From Datisca glomerata (taxonomy: Eukaryota > Streptophyta > Magnoliopsida > Cucurbitales > Datiscaceae), in contig QANY01008599.1 in NCBI GenBank assembly GCA_003255025.1, positions 248,001 through 312,000 on the forward strand: a stretch of DNA of 64,000 nucleotides. Reading direction: 5' to 3'. The notes beneath the pieces are model-generated. The model did not search any database. It was not told where the DNA came from and saw nothing but the letters and a program-made list of their open reading frames with translations. The translations under genes were made by a program, and so were the position numbers. Positions 1-10,962 of the stretch are shown here, one piece after another. Numbering within the stretch: the stretch's first letter is position 1; each line of letters starts with the position of its first letter.

Positions 1-1
1 T

Positions 2-755
2 TTACTTTAGGTTTCAATCCATTGAAGAGATGAAGATCTTCTTGGATGATGGTCCTTGGCACATACTGAGAAAACCTTTGGTTTTGAAACCTTGGCAACC
101 TAACCTAGTCTTCTCCAAAGAAAAGCTTGACACTTTACCAATCTGGATTAACCTCTAGAACGTACCAGTTGAATTATGACATGAAGAAGAACTTGGCCAT
201 ATAGTTAGTGCAGTTGGGAAGCCTCTCAACACAGCATCTATGTTGAGATTAGTGTTCAGACTATATTGATTGAGCACTTTGATATTGATCTGGATATTGA
301 GGGATGAGACCCCATTTTTGTAGAGGTGGAATATGAGTGGCTCCCCAAAAAAAATTTCAAGTGTTCCATCTTTGGTCATGACTGTGACTTCACCCCTCCC
401 CCCTAAAAAAACCCACCCCCTACCAACCATATCCATATTTCCCCTACCAACCATATCCATAATCCTCCTTCCTCTCCTTCTGACCACTTGCCTACACCCA
501 ATTCAACCCCTGACTCCCCCTTCTCTTCCTACCCCTCCTAATCCCCCAGAAGAACCATGGATTGTGGTCACCTAAAAAAATCCAGGAGGAAAATCACTAC
601 CCCTGATATCTTTAACCATAATCTTAATCTTGAGCTTACCTTTTAACCAAAACTAGAGGAGGGTGAGGCCGTCTCTCCTTTACAGATCGAACCTTTACAA
701 GTTGTGCCTAGTAGGTATGATTTGAATATTGCTCCGGCCATTGAGATAGATGCAA
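2..755 (+). pseudogene. LINE ORF1 remnant (DUF4283-like and CCHC knuckle)
   Basis: Read in the frame beginning at base 2 the translation resembles the DUF4283 domain of plant LINE ORF1 proteins (an F-L-D-D-G-P-W-H-I-L stretch near 30-75, then K-P-W-Q-P-N). A knuckle-like segment follows near 325-395 (E-Y-E-W-L-P-K-K, then C, H and C of a CCHC motif, G-H-D-C). Stops interrupt it near 153 and 176. A C-rich, proline-coding tail follows from about 390 to 560. The 5' end lies outside the window. ORF1 proteins bind LINE RNA; this copy cannot make a full one. Confidence 0.75.
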
Positions 756-760
756 CCTTG
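756..760. repeat. Left target-site duplication of the Copia element
   Basis: CCTTG immediately before the left LTR (TGTTGG...). The identical CCTTG at 13168-13172 follows the right LTR (...CCAACA). It fixes the element ends to the base. Confidence 0.92.
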
Positions 761-2980
761 TGTTGGTTGTCGCGGCGCGTGCGCAGCGGAAGCGTGTGAT
801 TCGAGGCTATTTAAAAATTAAATTTTTAATACATATCGAATCTTTTAATAAAACAAAACTTACGCAACGCAACCATAACCAACTAAAATCTTTTATTGAA
901 AATTCTTTTTCATTATATATTTATACATTAAATCTACATCATACAAGGTTATGAATCATATAGCTCTTGTAGTCTCTATCAAGCATCCTTGTAAAATCAA
1001 TTGATTCTCCGTCTCACGAAACCGTTCCAAAGATCAGTAGACTCCGAGATCCACACAAAGATTTTCAAAATCAATTCTCAACACACTAGGACGTGTGTGA
1101 GCACATAGAATTTTACAAGATAATTTTTCTGTCTCTAGATGTAATCAACACATGAGATCTAGAGATTTACTGAGAAAGACTCTAGTGAGACGATTTTCTA
1201 AAAGAACACGATGATTATTCTTTTAAAGTTTTGATTAACTATTAATCACAGAGAAAAATCACTCTAACACCAACTGTATTCTCAATTTGATTTTTTTATG
1301 AACTTATGAACTCCTTTATAAACTGAGGCCATTAGAATAAAATATGTATATATTCTAGATAATGGACTATCAGAAATTTTTTAGAGATAAACTGAAATAA
1401 TATTTAATTATAAAATTAACAATTGTATGGGATCCACTGCAAATGTACACAACTGTAATGTGTCGGGAGGTAGCACAGTGCCTCACGGCACTATTGTAGT
1501 GCCATGTGGCACTACATTGTTGCACCCCCACTACTATAATGCCGCGTGACACTGCAGTAATCCATTTCAATATCTGATACCCAATTAGTGATTGACACGT
1601 GACAATTACTGTGAATTAAATATTTATTTTAATAAAATAAATATCTAGATATCAGTTAATTTAAAATTAACATATCTGATTATCCTTATCAACTAACTTA
1701 TCTGTTATTTCATAAATAACACATTTAGTTTATTAAAATTATTATCTAATAATAATTTAATTATCTAATTTTAAAAATTAAATATTTTGTCTCACTTATC
1801 GTAATTAAAAAAATAGTTGATAATTATTTATATATATAATTTCTGAAATTTATATATATTTAAACAAGTCACTTAATTAATCACACATAATTAACTCATA
1901 AATATATACTTGCCCTAGAATAAAAAATCATTTTACAAGTCAGTAATTTCTCATGTCTTGAAATATTCACACCCTAGACTGCATAATATACATGTGACTT
2001 GGGGACCTTTGACCTATAATCCTAAGCTCCAATAAACCAGATTATTAATTAAACTTTTCAATTAATAATCTTATTTATTACTTTCATTATTTCTCCACTA
2101 TAAATATGGAATTTAACTTTTAGTAATTATAGAATGTATTTACAGAGTATTCTTATGTAGTCCACTAATATAATCATGTCATGTAGTTTCGTCATCTAAT
2201 TATTGATTCGTAAATTAGAACTGATTAAAATTACATTTTTACCCCTCTAAATATCTTTTGGTCCTTAAATATCATTAATCCACTAGTGAATGGTTAATTT
2301 ATAATCTTATTATAAATTTGAGCTCAATAACAATTAATTTCTAAAATTAACACTCAATGGAACTAATATACGATCCATTATGAAAGCTTGGATTTTAAAT
2401 CTTGCAAGATCATGTTCTCAGCCATCCACATCACTGAATCTCCAAAATAAAAGTCACTAACTTGTTTTATAAACAAACTTTAACGAGTGAATCAAAAGAT
2501 CCAGTAGACATGCTTGAGAGTTCATGACTACTCAAGATTCAGATTGATCTACATATGATCATCGAATTGATGTGTATTAAATTTTTATGATAAACGGCAC
2601 GTTGATGAGGATATTAATTCACATCGATTCACTCATATATAATTTCATTATATAAAGTGCATTCACTGAGATATCTATACACATCAATGATCTGAATCTA
2701 GATCACACGCATTCATAATGCTAAGTGAATCATACTAGCAAACGTTCATTAAAGATTTCATACTTTTATATGTTGATGATAATTTTATTCAATATCTATG
2801 ATCTTAATCCTCTCGTACTAATACAAAATCATAGTCTCATTAATGGATATGGAATTTTCAAATATTTATATAAATTATTCAACAATAATTTAAAGGAACA
2901 ATTGTAAGAAAAAATGTAATTCATATTAAATTTCATATCAAAATGTCAACACACATGTTTTGATGGCATAACCCCCAACA
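761..2980 (-). repeat. Copia 3' LTR (left copy)
   Basis: Begins TGTTGGTTGTCGCGG and ends ACCCCCAACA on the plus strand, giving TG..CA ends. Pairs over its whole length with 10963-13167. At 2220 bp it is long for a Copia LTR. It contains GTAGTGCCATGTGGCACTAC-like inverted repeats around 1455-1560 and is otherwise AT-rich. The short open frames inside it (for example 2725-2907) recur in diverged form in the other LTR and are not genes. Confidence 0.92.
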
Positions 2981-2993
2981 ATCTCCCACTTGC
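2981..2993 (-). other. Copia polypurine tract
   Basis: Minus strand reads CAAGTGGGAGAT directly before the 3' LTR. This purine-rich stretch is the expected plus-strand primer and supports minus orientation. Confidence 0.7.
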
Positions 2994-3015
2994 CCTAAAG
3001 CAAATGTCGCATTTC

Positions 3016-4500
3016 TCACAATCCCATGTTACGCAAGTGACCCTCAAATGACTTCGCAAGAATTGTCTTTGTAAAATGATAAGTTAGTTTATGTTCCGAT
3101 GCTATATTCATAAAAGTCACATCCTCTCGATGCACGATCTCTCTTACAAGATGATATTTCATCTCTATGTGCTTGTCCCTCTTGTGACTCATTGGTTCCT
3201 TAGAGTTCGCTACTGTCTTACTGTTGTCACAGTATAAGATCAATGACTTGTACATATCTCGAACTACTTCCAGATTAGTATAAAACTTTCTAAGCCATAC
3301 CGCTTCTTTCACAGTTTAACAGGCCACTATATATTCGACTTCAATAGTGGAATATGCAATGTTAGATTGTTTAACATTTCTCCACACTACAACTCCTTAA
3401 CCTATGGTGAATATTGATACAGATGAGACTTTCGACTCTCTATCCGATTGAAAGTCAGAATCAGTGTATCTAGTGGGGTTCAGGTCTCCACTTGAATAAA
3501 TAAACATATAGTTTTTTGTTCTTCTAAAATACTTGAGAATATGTTTTACTGCAATCCAGTGTTCCAAACCTGTATTCGATTGATAACGACTGACAATTCG
3601 CATTGCATGACATATGTCTGGTCTCGTACACAACATGACATACATGAGACTACCAACTGCTGAAGCATAGGAAATCTTTCTCATATTCTCTTATTTCCTG
3701 AGGTGTCGTAGGACACTGTTTATTGGAGAGAATAATTTCATGTCTGGTTGGTAGTTGACCTTTCTTGGAATTCTCCTTAGAGAATCTCTTCGACACATTA
3801 TCAATATAAGATGCTTGAAAAATGGCCAAAAGATTATTCTTTCTATCCCTTAGGATTTGGATGCCCGGAACATAGCTCGTTTCTCCCAAATATTTCATTT
3901 GAAATTTCTCAGCTAACCAACTATTCACCTTCGATAGAGTTTTACATCATTCTCCATGAGTAGAATATCAGTAACAAAAAGAACTGATAAAACCATTATC
4001 TTATCTTTGAAATATTTATAAACACAAGATTCATCAACATTTTGCTTGAAATCATAAGACTTTATAATCCTATCAAATGTAAGATTCCAATATCTAGATG
4101 CTTATTTTAATCCATAAATGGATTTAAGCATCTTGCATACTTTCTGATCTTATCCCTTTTATATGAATCATTCTGGTTGCATCATATAGATGTTTTTTTA
4201 AGAGAGTCATTCAGAAAAGCTGTCTTGACATCTTGTCATATCTCATAGTCAAAACTAGCGGCTATGGACAAAATGATGATGGATTTTAGCATGGTCACAA
4301 TGGGAGAATGTCTCTTCATGATCGACTCATTCCCTTTGTGTATAGCCATTGTCTATTAATCGTGTCTTGAAAATCTCTACTTTCTCATATGCACCTCTTT
4401 TCTTCTTGAAGATCCATTTACATCCAATGAGACTAACATCTTTAGGTGGATTTACAAGTTCTCAGACAGAATTGAAATACATAGATTTTGTTTTTTGGTT
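3016..4500 (-). pseudogene. Copia reverse transcriptase and RNase H remnant
   Basis: Minus-strand segments at 3016-3312, 3397-3684 and 3650-3928, plus weaker ones to about 4500, match the C-terminal half of Copia pol. Visible marks are the RNase H region with Y-C-D-N, H-I-E-M-K-Y-H and a V-A-N-S-K-E-P stretch, and the RT connection region with S-Y-A-S-A-V-G-S-L-M-Y and T-R-P-D-I. The reading frame changes several times and stops occur between the pieces, so no RT can be made. The upstream palm domain is poorly preserved. Confidence 0.82.
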
Positions 4501-4684
4501 CATGGCATCTTGCCATTTCTCATTTTCAGGATTATCCATTACTTCTTCATAAGATAATGGACCGTCATTTTCAGTGTCCGACACTAGGAAATGTGCCTCT
4601 AGTTTGTAGTGATTATCTTCCAACCCTCCTACTACGACGTTGCACCGGGGTTTCCTTTGTAGGAAATATGATTTCTCTTATTTG

Positions 4685-5500
4685 TCATTTATCGGTAGAA
4701 ATTGAAGGTGGTATGATCTCATCAGTTGCTAATTCCTCGAGAACTACTTTGCTTTGAGGTTTGTAGTTTTTCATATAATCGTGTTCAATGGAGGTGGCAT
4801 TTTTCGATACAAACACATTTTTATCCTCGAGACTATAAAAGTACCCACATCTAGTCTCTAGAGCATAGCCAACGAATATGCATACTTCAGACCTTAAGTT
4901 TAACTTTTCAGTATTGGATCTAAGAACGTGAGTTGTACACCCCCATATACAAAGATGACGTAAACTGAGTTTGGAGACATTCCATAACTCTAAAGTTTTC
5001 TTGCTTACAGACTTAGAAGTCACTACATTCAAAATGTATGTAGCCGTGTGTAATGCATATCTCCAAAATATAAATGGTAGTGATGAGTAGTTTAACATCA
5101 ACCTAACCATATTCAATAAGGTGTGGTTTCTCATTTATGATATATCATTTTGCTGTGGCATTGCAGGTGCTGTGAGTTGGGATAAGATTCCATATTCCAA
5201 CAAGTAATCCTTGAATTCTAAATCCAAGTATTCGCTACCTCGATCTGATCGAAAGGTTTTCAATGATTTACCTAATTGATTTTTAGCTTCAGCTTTGAAG
5301 TCTTTAAACTTTTTAAAAGTTTTAGATTTTCTTTGCATTAGGTAAGTATAACCATATCTTGAGTAATCGTCAATAAAAATGAGAAAATATTCATATTCAC
5401 CGCTAGCTTGTACATTGATCGGTCCACAGACATCACTATGCAATAGCTCAAGTGGTTCTTTGGCTCTTAGGCCATTTTCAATGAAATGTCTCTTGTCATT
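4685..5500 (-). pseudogene. Copia integrase remnant
   Basis: Two adjoining minus-strand frames (5135-5443 and 4685-5134) form a Copia integrase core. Visible are H-S-D-V-C-G-P (first catalytic Asp), F-I-D-D-Y-S-R-Y-G-Y, F-R-S-D-R-G-S-E-Y (second Asp) and the Q-Q-N segment before the usual catalytic Glu. The frame is then interrupted where the family continues through G-x-x-E-R-R-N. The downstream part has the usual W-G-C and F-V-G-Y-A motifs. Inactive as it stands. Confidence 0.85.
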
Positions 5501-5879
5501 TTACCTTTTAGATCAGATTCACAATCAAGAAGAGTTTCAACTTTTAGTTATCTAAAAACACGATGTTTTCTTAACCTGTTTAGCCTTTTTTTCGTTTGTT
5601 ACTTTAAATAATTCAGAATTATTTAACGCGCGTTCAGTCGGTCTAAGCATATACAGTCTATTTATAACTTTAACATGACAAATATTGAATCCATTCATAG
5701 AAATAGTAAACTCTTTATTAATAAAAAACTTTGAATAACTGTTCTTGCAAAAATGAAAGAGAACTCAGATTTTTTTAAAACTCAGGAATATAATAAACAT
5801 TGTTCAAAACTAAATAATTATATCTAAAAATGAAATGGATTGTCTTTAATGCTTTAACTGACACGAGCGCACCACTACC

Positions 5880-6067
5880 AACTCTCAAAACGACCTCTTC
5901 ATCAGCCAGCTCCCTCGATGAATCAAGCATCTACAAAGAAGAACGTACATGATTAGTGGCTCATGAATCAAGTATCCAAGATGACAGATCATATTCCACT
6001 AAGAAATTTTCAAGTACAAGTAAATCATATTTACCTTTCTTTTTCAGTTTGGAGAGATACTTGTTAC
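5880..6067 (-). pseudogene. Copia protease and gag knuckle 3' part
   Basis: On the minus strand the frame coming out of the hAT junction runs through K-Y-L-S-K-L-K-K-K and S-S-W-I-L-D-S, the typical link from the gag zinc knuckle to the Copia protease. The protease active site D-S-G-A-T is broken: the Gly codon is TGA, so translation stops right after D-S, while A-T-N-H-V continues in frame behind the stop. Confidence 0.85.
6060..6067. repeat. Left target-site duplication of hAT
   Basis: CTTGTTAC, repeated exactly at 10480-10487. The 8-bp length is diagnostic for hAT transposons. Removing the element plus one copy restores the Copia zinc-knuckle frame, independent support for the boundary. 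Confidence 0.92.
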
Positions 6068-6267
6068 CAGATAAGTAAAACCGAGAAAACTGACCAGACT
6101 GCCCGAATTGATGCAGTTCGGCCGACTTTTGCACTTCTGGCAATTCGGTTTGTTTGTATGAGTAAGAAATAAGTTCTGTTCGGTTCGGTGTGCGGTTTTT
6201 GGGGAAAAAACCACGTCGAACTGCATTATATATATACCTCTGCAATTTAACCTAATTTTCCCTTCTC

Positions 6268-6560
6268 CCCACTCTCGTTGTCTCGCCTCTCGTAGAGTCG
6301 CAAACCTAATTTCCCTTCCCTTTCTCCTCAGTCCTCCCAGCCCCCACAAGCCTCAACTCGACACTCTTGCTCATGCTATCACTGTCAAGCTCTCGCCTCT
6401 AGCGGAGTTGCAGACCTAATTTCCCTTCCCCTTCTTCTCAGTCCTCCCAGTCCCGACAACCATAACTCGACACTCTCGTTGTCATTGTCTCGCTCTCACC
6501 TCTCACACTTCATAGGTGTAATTTCCCCTTCTCCTCAGTCCTCACAACTCAACAACTCGA
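6268..6560 (+). repeat. Tandem repeats in the hAT 5' region
   Basis: About two and a half diverged copies of a roughly 100-130 bp pyrimidine-rich unit. Each contains CTCGCCTCT, CCTAATTTCCCTTCCC and CTCAGTCCTC, then CAACTCGACACTC. They start near 6268, 6388 and 6480. Likely part of the transposase leader; no open frame of note. Confidence 0.65.
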
Positions 6561-7618
6561 CGACTCAGTCGAGATCTGCTTTGATGTTGCTCGACTAATG
6601 ATGACGAAGGATAAATCTAGTATACTCTTTCTCTCTCTATATCGTCCATATTTTTTATCTGCACTTTTATTTTTTAGATCTACACTATTAGTTATTTTTT
6701 AGATCTGCATTATTAGATTATTAGTTGTTCAAATTATGTTTTTTAGATTTGCACTATTATTTTTTGAACTTTTTTAGTTTGTCTGAACTTTTTAGTTTGT
6801 CTGCTTGTTTTGTTTGAACATTATTTTGAAAGGCTTCACCTTTAATATGAATTTTTGGAACATATAATTGGTATTTTATATCTCTACAAAGTGAGTGAAT
6901 AAGGAAATAGAAAAGACCCAAAAAGTTAAGTGAAAATGAAACTACATATATAAGACTTGTGTTTCTTGGTTATCGAAATACTGTGTTGTATGGTCCTAGA
7001 TTAACCTTTATGAAGTAATTTCATGGAGTTAACCTTGTTATTGCAAAGCAAGTTTTATTAAAGGTGTATGTCCACTATTAAGAAGGTCATGTCATCTTTA
7101 ATATAAGGGTGGATTAGGTGAATTTCTATACATCCACCTTTTCCTTTCCTATTTCAAGGTATGAGCCCTAAGTTGAAATATGTGACTCCTCTAGAGCTAA
7201 GCTATATATGATTAACATACAGGTTGCTCGATTGGTGGAGCCACATTAGGACTTGTGAGGTCAATTGACCAAATTAAAAGAAAATTAAGACTAAAGTAAA
7301 TAAAAGTGAAATTTTGATATTTAATGAAATTGATCATGCATAAAACTTTTATAACTCTAATAAATTAGGTCATTATCTTGTATATCACTAGCTTATTGGG
7401 ATGTCTGCTTGTTTTGTTTGAACTTATTGAGATGTCTGCTTGTGTGACTATATAGTTTAGAAATTAAGTTTGATTTGAGTTAATGAGTCTCAGTTAATGA
7501 TTTTTTAGATGGGAAAATGGAAGATGAGAAAATCGGTCTTTGGTTAAAAGTCTCCTGAATTGCCACCGAGACCCTCATTAGTGGGTAAGAGAAAATCGTC
7601 GAGGGAGCCTTCAATTGT

Positions 7619-9490
7619 TTGGGATCATTTACTAAGAATGAATATGATGAAGAAGGTAATGTAACATCCAAATGTGATTATTGCAAACAAGTTTTCAAAT
7701 CTCATTATAGACACAATGAGACCTCAAGTATGTTAGGAAACTTGGATATATGCAAAAGAATCCAAATAGGTTTCTTGATCCTAAACAAAAGACTTTGGGT
7801 TTTGAAATTAAGAAGGAGGTTAGTGGTTCACAAACCTGTAATTTGGTTGCCACTAGTTATAGTGAGAATAGATGTAGAAATGCCTTGCAAAGTTCATTAT
7901 GAAAACTAAGCTACCATTTAAAGTTGTCGAGGATGCTTCATTTCATGACTATAGCTATACGTTGCTACCTAAATTTTATGTTCCAGCTATACTTAGATGA
8001 GAAGAAAAAGCTACAAAGCTTCTTTAAGAAAAACAAAACAAATAGTTTGTCTTACTACAGACACATGGACAACTATTCAAAATTTTAACTATATGGTGTT
8101 AACTACTCACTATATTGACAAAGAATGGAGTTTACAAAAGAGAATTCTGAACTTTTGTTTAATTTTTAGTCATTAAGGAGAGTCAATAGGTTTGCAAACT
8201 GATAATTGTTTGCTTGAATGGGGTATTGATAGAATTTTTACTATAACTGTTGATAATGTCAGTGTGAATGATGTTGTGGTGACTTATTTGAAAAGAAATA
8301 AGAAAAAATGGAATGAGATGGTGTTGGATGGTGAGTTTTTACATATGAGATGTTGTGCACACATCGTAAACTTAATTGTATCTGATGGTTTGAAGGATCT
8401 CCATGGATCCATCATTGGGATCCGTAATGTTGTGAGATATGCGAGGTCCTCACCGGCTAGATTAGTTAAGTTTAAGGCTTGTGTTGAGGCAACGAAGATT
8501 TCCTCCAAAAGATCTTTGTGCCTAGATTTTCCTACTATATGGAACTCAACTTATATAATGTTGGAGGCTGCTGAAAAGTTTCAAAATGCTTTTGAAAGAC
8601 TGGAGGAGCAGGATTCACAATAATTCATGGATTGTTTTGGAGATTGGGGAAAGAATGGGAGCCCTAGTTATAATGATTGGGATAATACTCGTGTCTTTGT
8701 TAAGTTTTTGAAAGTATTCTATGAAATGGCTGTAAGACTTTCTAGTTCTTTGCATGTGTGTTCAAATGGATTCTTTCAAGAGCTTTGTATGATTGAAAGT
8801 CTGATTTGAAAGTATTCTAAAAATGATGATTATCTTTTGAGTAAGATGTCATCTAGCATGAAAATGATGTTTGATAAGTATTGGGGAAGTTTTGAGAAAG
8901 TGAACTCTTTATTATTTATAGCCGTCGTGCTTGACCCACAATTGAAAATGAAGTTCATTGATTATTGTTTTTCAATTTTAAAAATGACGTTGGTATTGCT
9001 AAAGAGTCAACAAATAATGTTGAGTTGGTTTTGAGAAGATTGTTTGATGCATATAAGGGTGATTGAATGATAGAAGTCAAAGATGCATCATCTTCTCAAC
9101 ATGTGGTTCAGGATGATGAAGATGAGTTTGACTTCACCTCTACATTTTCTAAGCATATGAATGAAGAGGAAAACGTGAACAACAAGTCAGAATTAGATCA
9201 ATATTTAATAGCAGTTTGTGAAAAAAAAGTTGATGATTTTGATCTGCTTAATTGGTGGAAGGTGAACTCTCTTCTAGATATCTGGTACTTACAATGATGG
9301 CTAGAGATGTATTGGCAATCGATTTCAATGGTTGCTTCAGAATCTACTTTTAGTACCGGTGGGCGTATACTTGATCAGTACCATAGCTCATTGGCTCCTA
9401 AAACTATCCAAGCTCTTGTTTGTTTATAAGATTGGTTTCGATCTTCGCAAATCGACATTTTTGAACCACTTGAGGATAATGAAAAATTGG
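7619..9490 (+). pseudogene. hAT transposase pseudogene
   Basis: Plus-strand pieces match a plant hAT transposase in order. A BED zinc finger lies at 7619-7760 (C-D-Y-C-K, then H-x-x-x-L-D-I-C-K after a frameshift). The DUF4413/RNase H-like core lies at about 8030-8620, with T-T-D-T-W-T, then T-V-D-N-V-S-V-N-D carrying the second acidic residue, then M-R-C-C-A-H-I-V-N-L. The hATC dimerisation domain lies at 9140-9490 ([17 protein letters not shown]). Stops and frameshifts near 7916, 8175, 8623, 8806 and 9297 break it into at least six frames. It would have cut and pasted the element by binding its ends. Confidence 0.88.
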
Positions 9491-10487
9491 ATAAAGGTAT
9501 CTCATTTTATATTTTAGTTTTTGTTATGTTAAATTTTAGTTGTGTTATTAATCTTAATGTATATTTTGTGTTTGTTCTTTAGAGTTGGTGAGTTAAGAGG
9601 AGTGCGTAACCGTAATAGTGGAGGACGATGCCGAGTAGTACGACATCATGCGATGGGTGAAACTGATTGTGATCGTAACATTTGGTCGTAAGTATCTCAC
9701 TTAATCATTTTTATGTTTATCATAGATCAATCTAAACCTGAATCCAGCTTATGATTTATGAAGATGTGATGTTAATTTGAAAGTGAAGGTAGGATAAGTG
9801 AAATGTCCATGAATATTATCTCTTTCAATAAATGAATCTCATTTTATTCTCAAATGTTGGATTTCTTTCATGGCATTCACATTCTTATAAGTGAAATGTT
9901 AGATTTCTTTAGAAGTTATTAAGAATAATTAAGATGGATAGAAGCTGCAAAGGTGAGGATCATACTTATAAGTAGTTTTGTCATTTATATTGGAGAAGTC
10001 TACTACACAACTAAGTATACTTATATTTGGCTTATTTGTTGGTTTACATATTTATATAGGCAGGGAGCAATTCAAGCAGGATTGAGGAAAGCAAATGTTA
10101 CTGCTTCTATTCTATCATATTTTTAAGTGATAGTTGTGTATTTTTCTGCAATGGTTTAAGTGTATCAGAAATAGTATTTGTAAGTGTATTTTTTTAAGTT
10201 TGAGTTATGTAATAATTTTATAAGTATGCGATCTTGAATTTTAGAAATAGTATTTGTAAGTGTATTTTTCTGCTCCTATTATCTTCAGTTTCAGATAATC
10301 ATATATTTTTTATATATTTTTCCTAGGTAGAAAATGATTTGTTTTTTTTTCTTTTTACATATATATATATATTTTCTGACAGGTCAAAACCGCAAAACCG
10401 AACAATTGAAAAATGATATTTGAGGTTAAGTTCCAAAAATACTCCTAAATCGAGCTGAACAGAACCGATTACACCCCTACTTGTTAC

Positions 10488-10948
10488 AATTTCTCTTCCA
10501 TTGACTTCATCCCCCCTAAACCGTGTCGACCACCGCAGCACGCTGGCCGGCGCCGCCGACGCTGATTTTTCGGCGACATTGTCGGTAAGCTTTAATAGGC
10601 AGCACCGGCGCCGAAAATCCAATTTCCGGTGCTGGTGCTGGAATTCTAAAAGAGTTCCTATTTCTTTTCTTTTTCATCTGTCGTACGTCTCGTGCGTTCT
10701 TCATCTTCTCAGTACCGGAATAATTATAATAAAAATTCAAAACAAAATTACAAAAGTTTCTACCCCCCAAAACGACTTACACAAGATCTGAGGAAAAAAT
10801 AAAAGAATAAAGCCCAATCCAACAATCACCATATAATTAACGATCCATTATTTTTCATATATTAAAAAAACATAACCGATTTTTCTCATATTATATGAAT
10901 AATGAAAAAAAGCTCACATAACATTTAACATATAAATATATAAAGACC
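10488..10948 (-). pseudogene. Copia gag knuckle 5' part and leader
   Basis: Just right of the hAT the minus strand encodes W-K-R-N, the last part of a gag zinc knuckle whose frame continues beyond the hAT at 6067. Upstream of this the expected 200 or more residues of gag are missing. Instead there is a short GC-rich stretch (about 10515-10640) unlike its AT-rich surroundings, then an AT-rich leader. Only about 460 bp separate the knuckle from the primer-binding site, too little for gag, so a deletion or replacement has occurred. Confidence 0.6.
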
Positions 10949-10960
10949 GCTCTGATACCA
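10949..10960 (-). other. Copia primer-binding site (initiator tRNA-Met)
   Basis: The minus strand reads TGGTATCAGAGC two bases inside the right LTR. This is the well-known plant Copia primer-binding site complementary to the 3' end of initiator tRNA-Met. It makes the right LTR the 5' LTR. Confidence 0.92.
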
Positions 10961-10962
10961 AT

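Larger units (their letters stand above)
6068..10479 (+). mobile_element. hAT DNA transposon, degenerate, nested in Copia
   Basis: 4412-bp element with an 8-bp duplication (CTTGTTAC) and imperfect terminal inverted repeats. The right end, read inward, is TAGGGGTGTAATCGG, the usual plant hAT end; the left end CAGATAAGTAAAACC matches it only partly and seems decayed. Both subterminal regions are rich in CGGTTC/GAACCG-type words as in many plant hATs. A transposase pseudogene occupies 7619-9490 on the plus strand. The rest is a pyrimidine-rich repeated leader (6268-6560) and AT-rich flanks with no recognisable gene. Confidence 0.9.
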
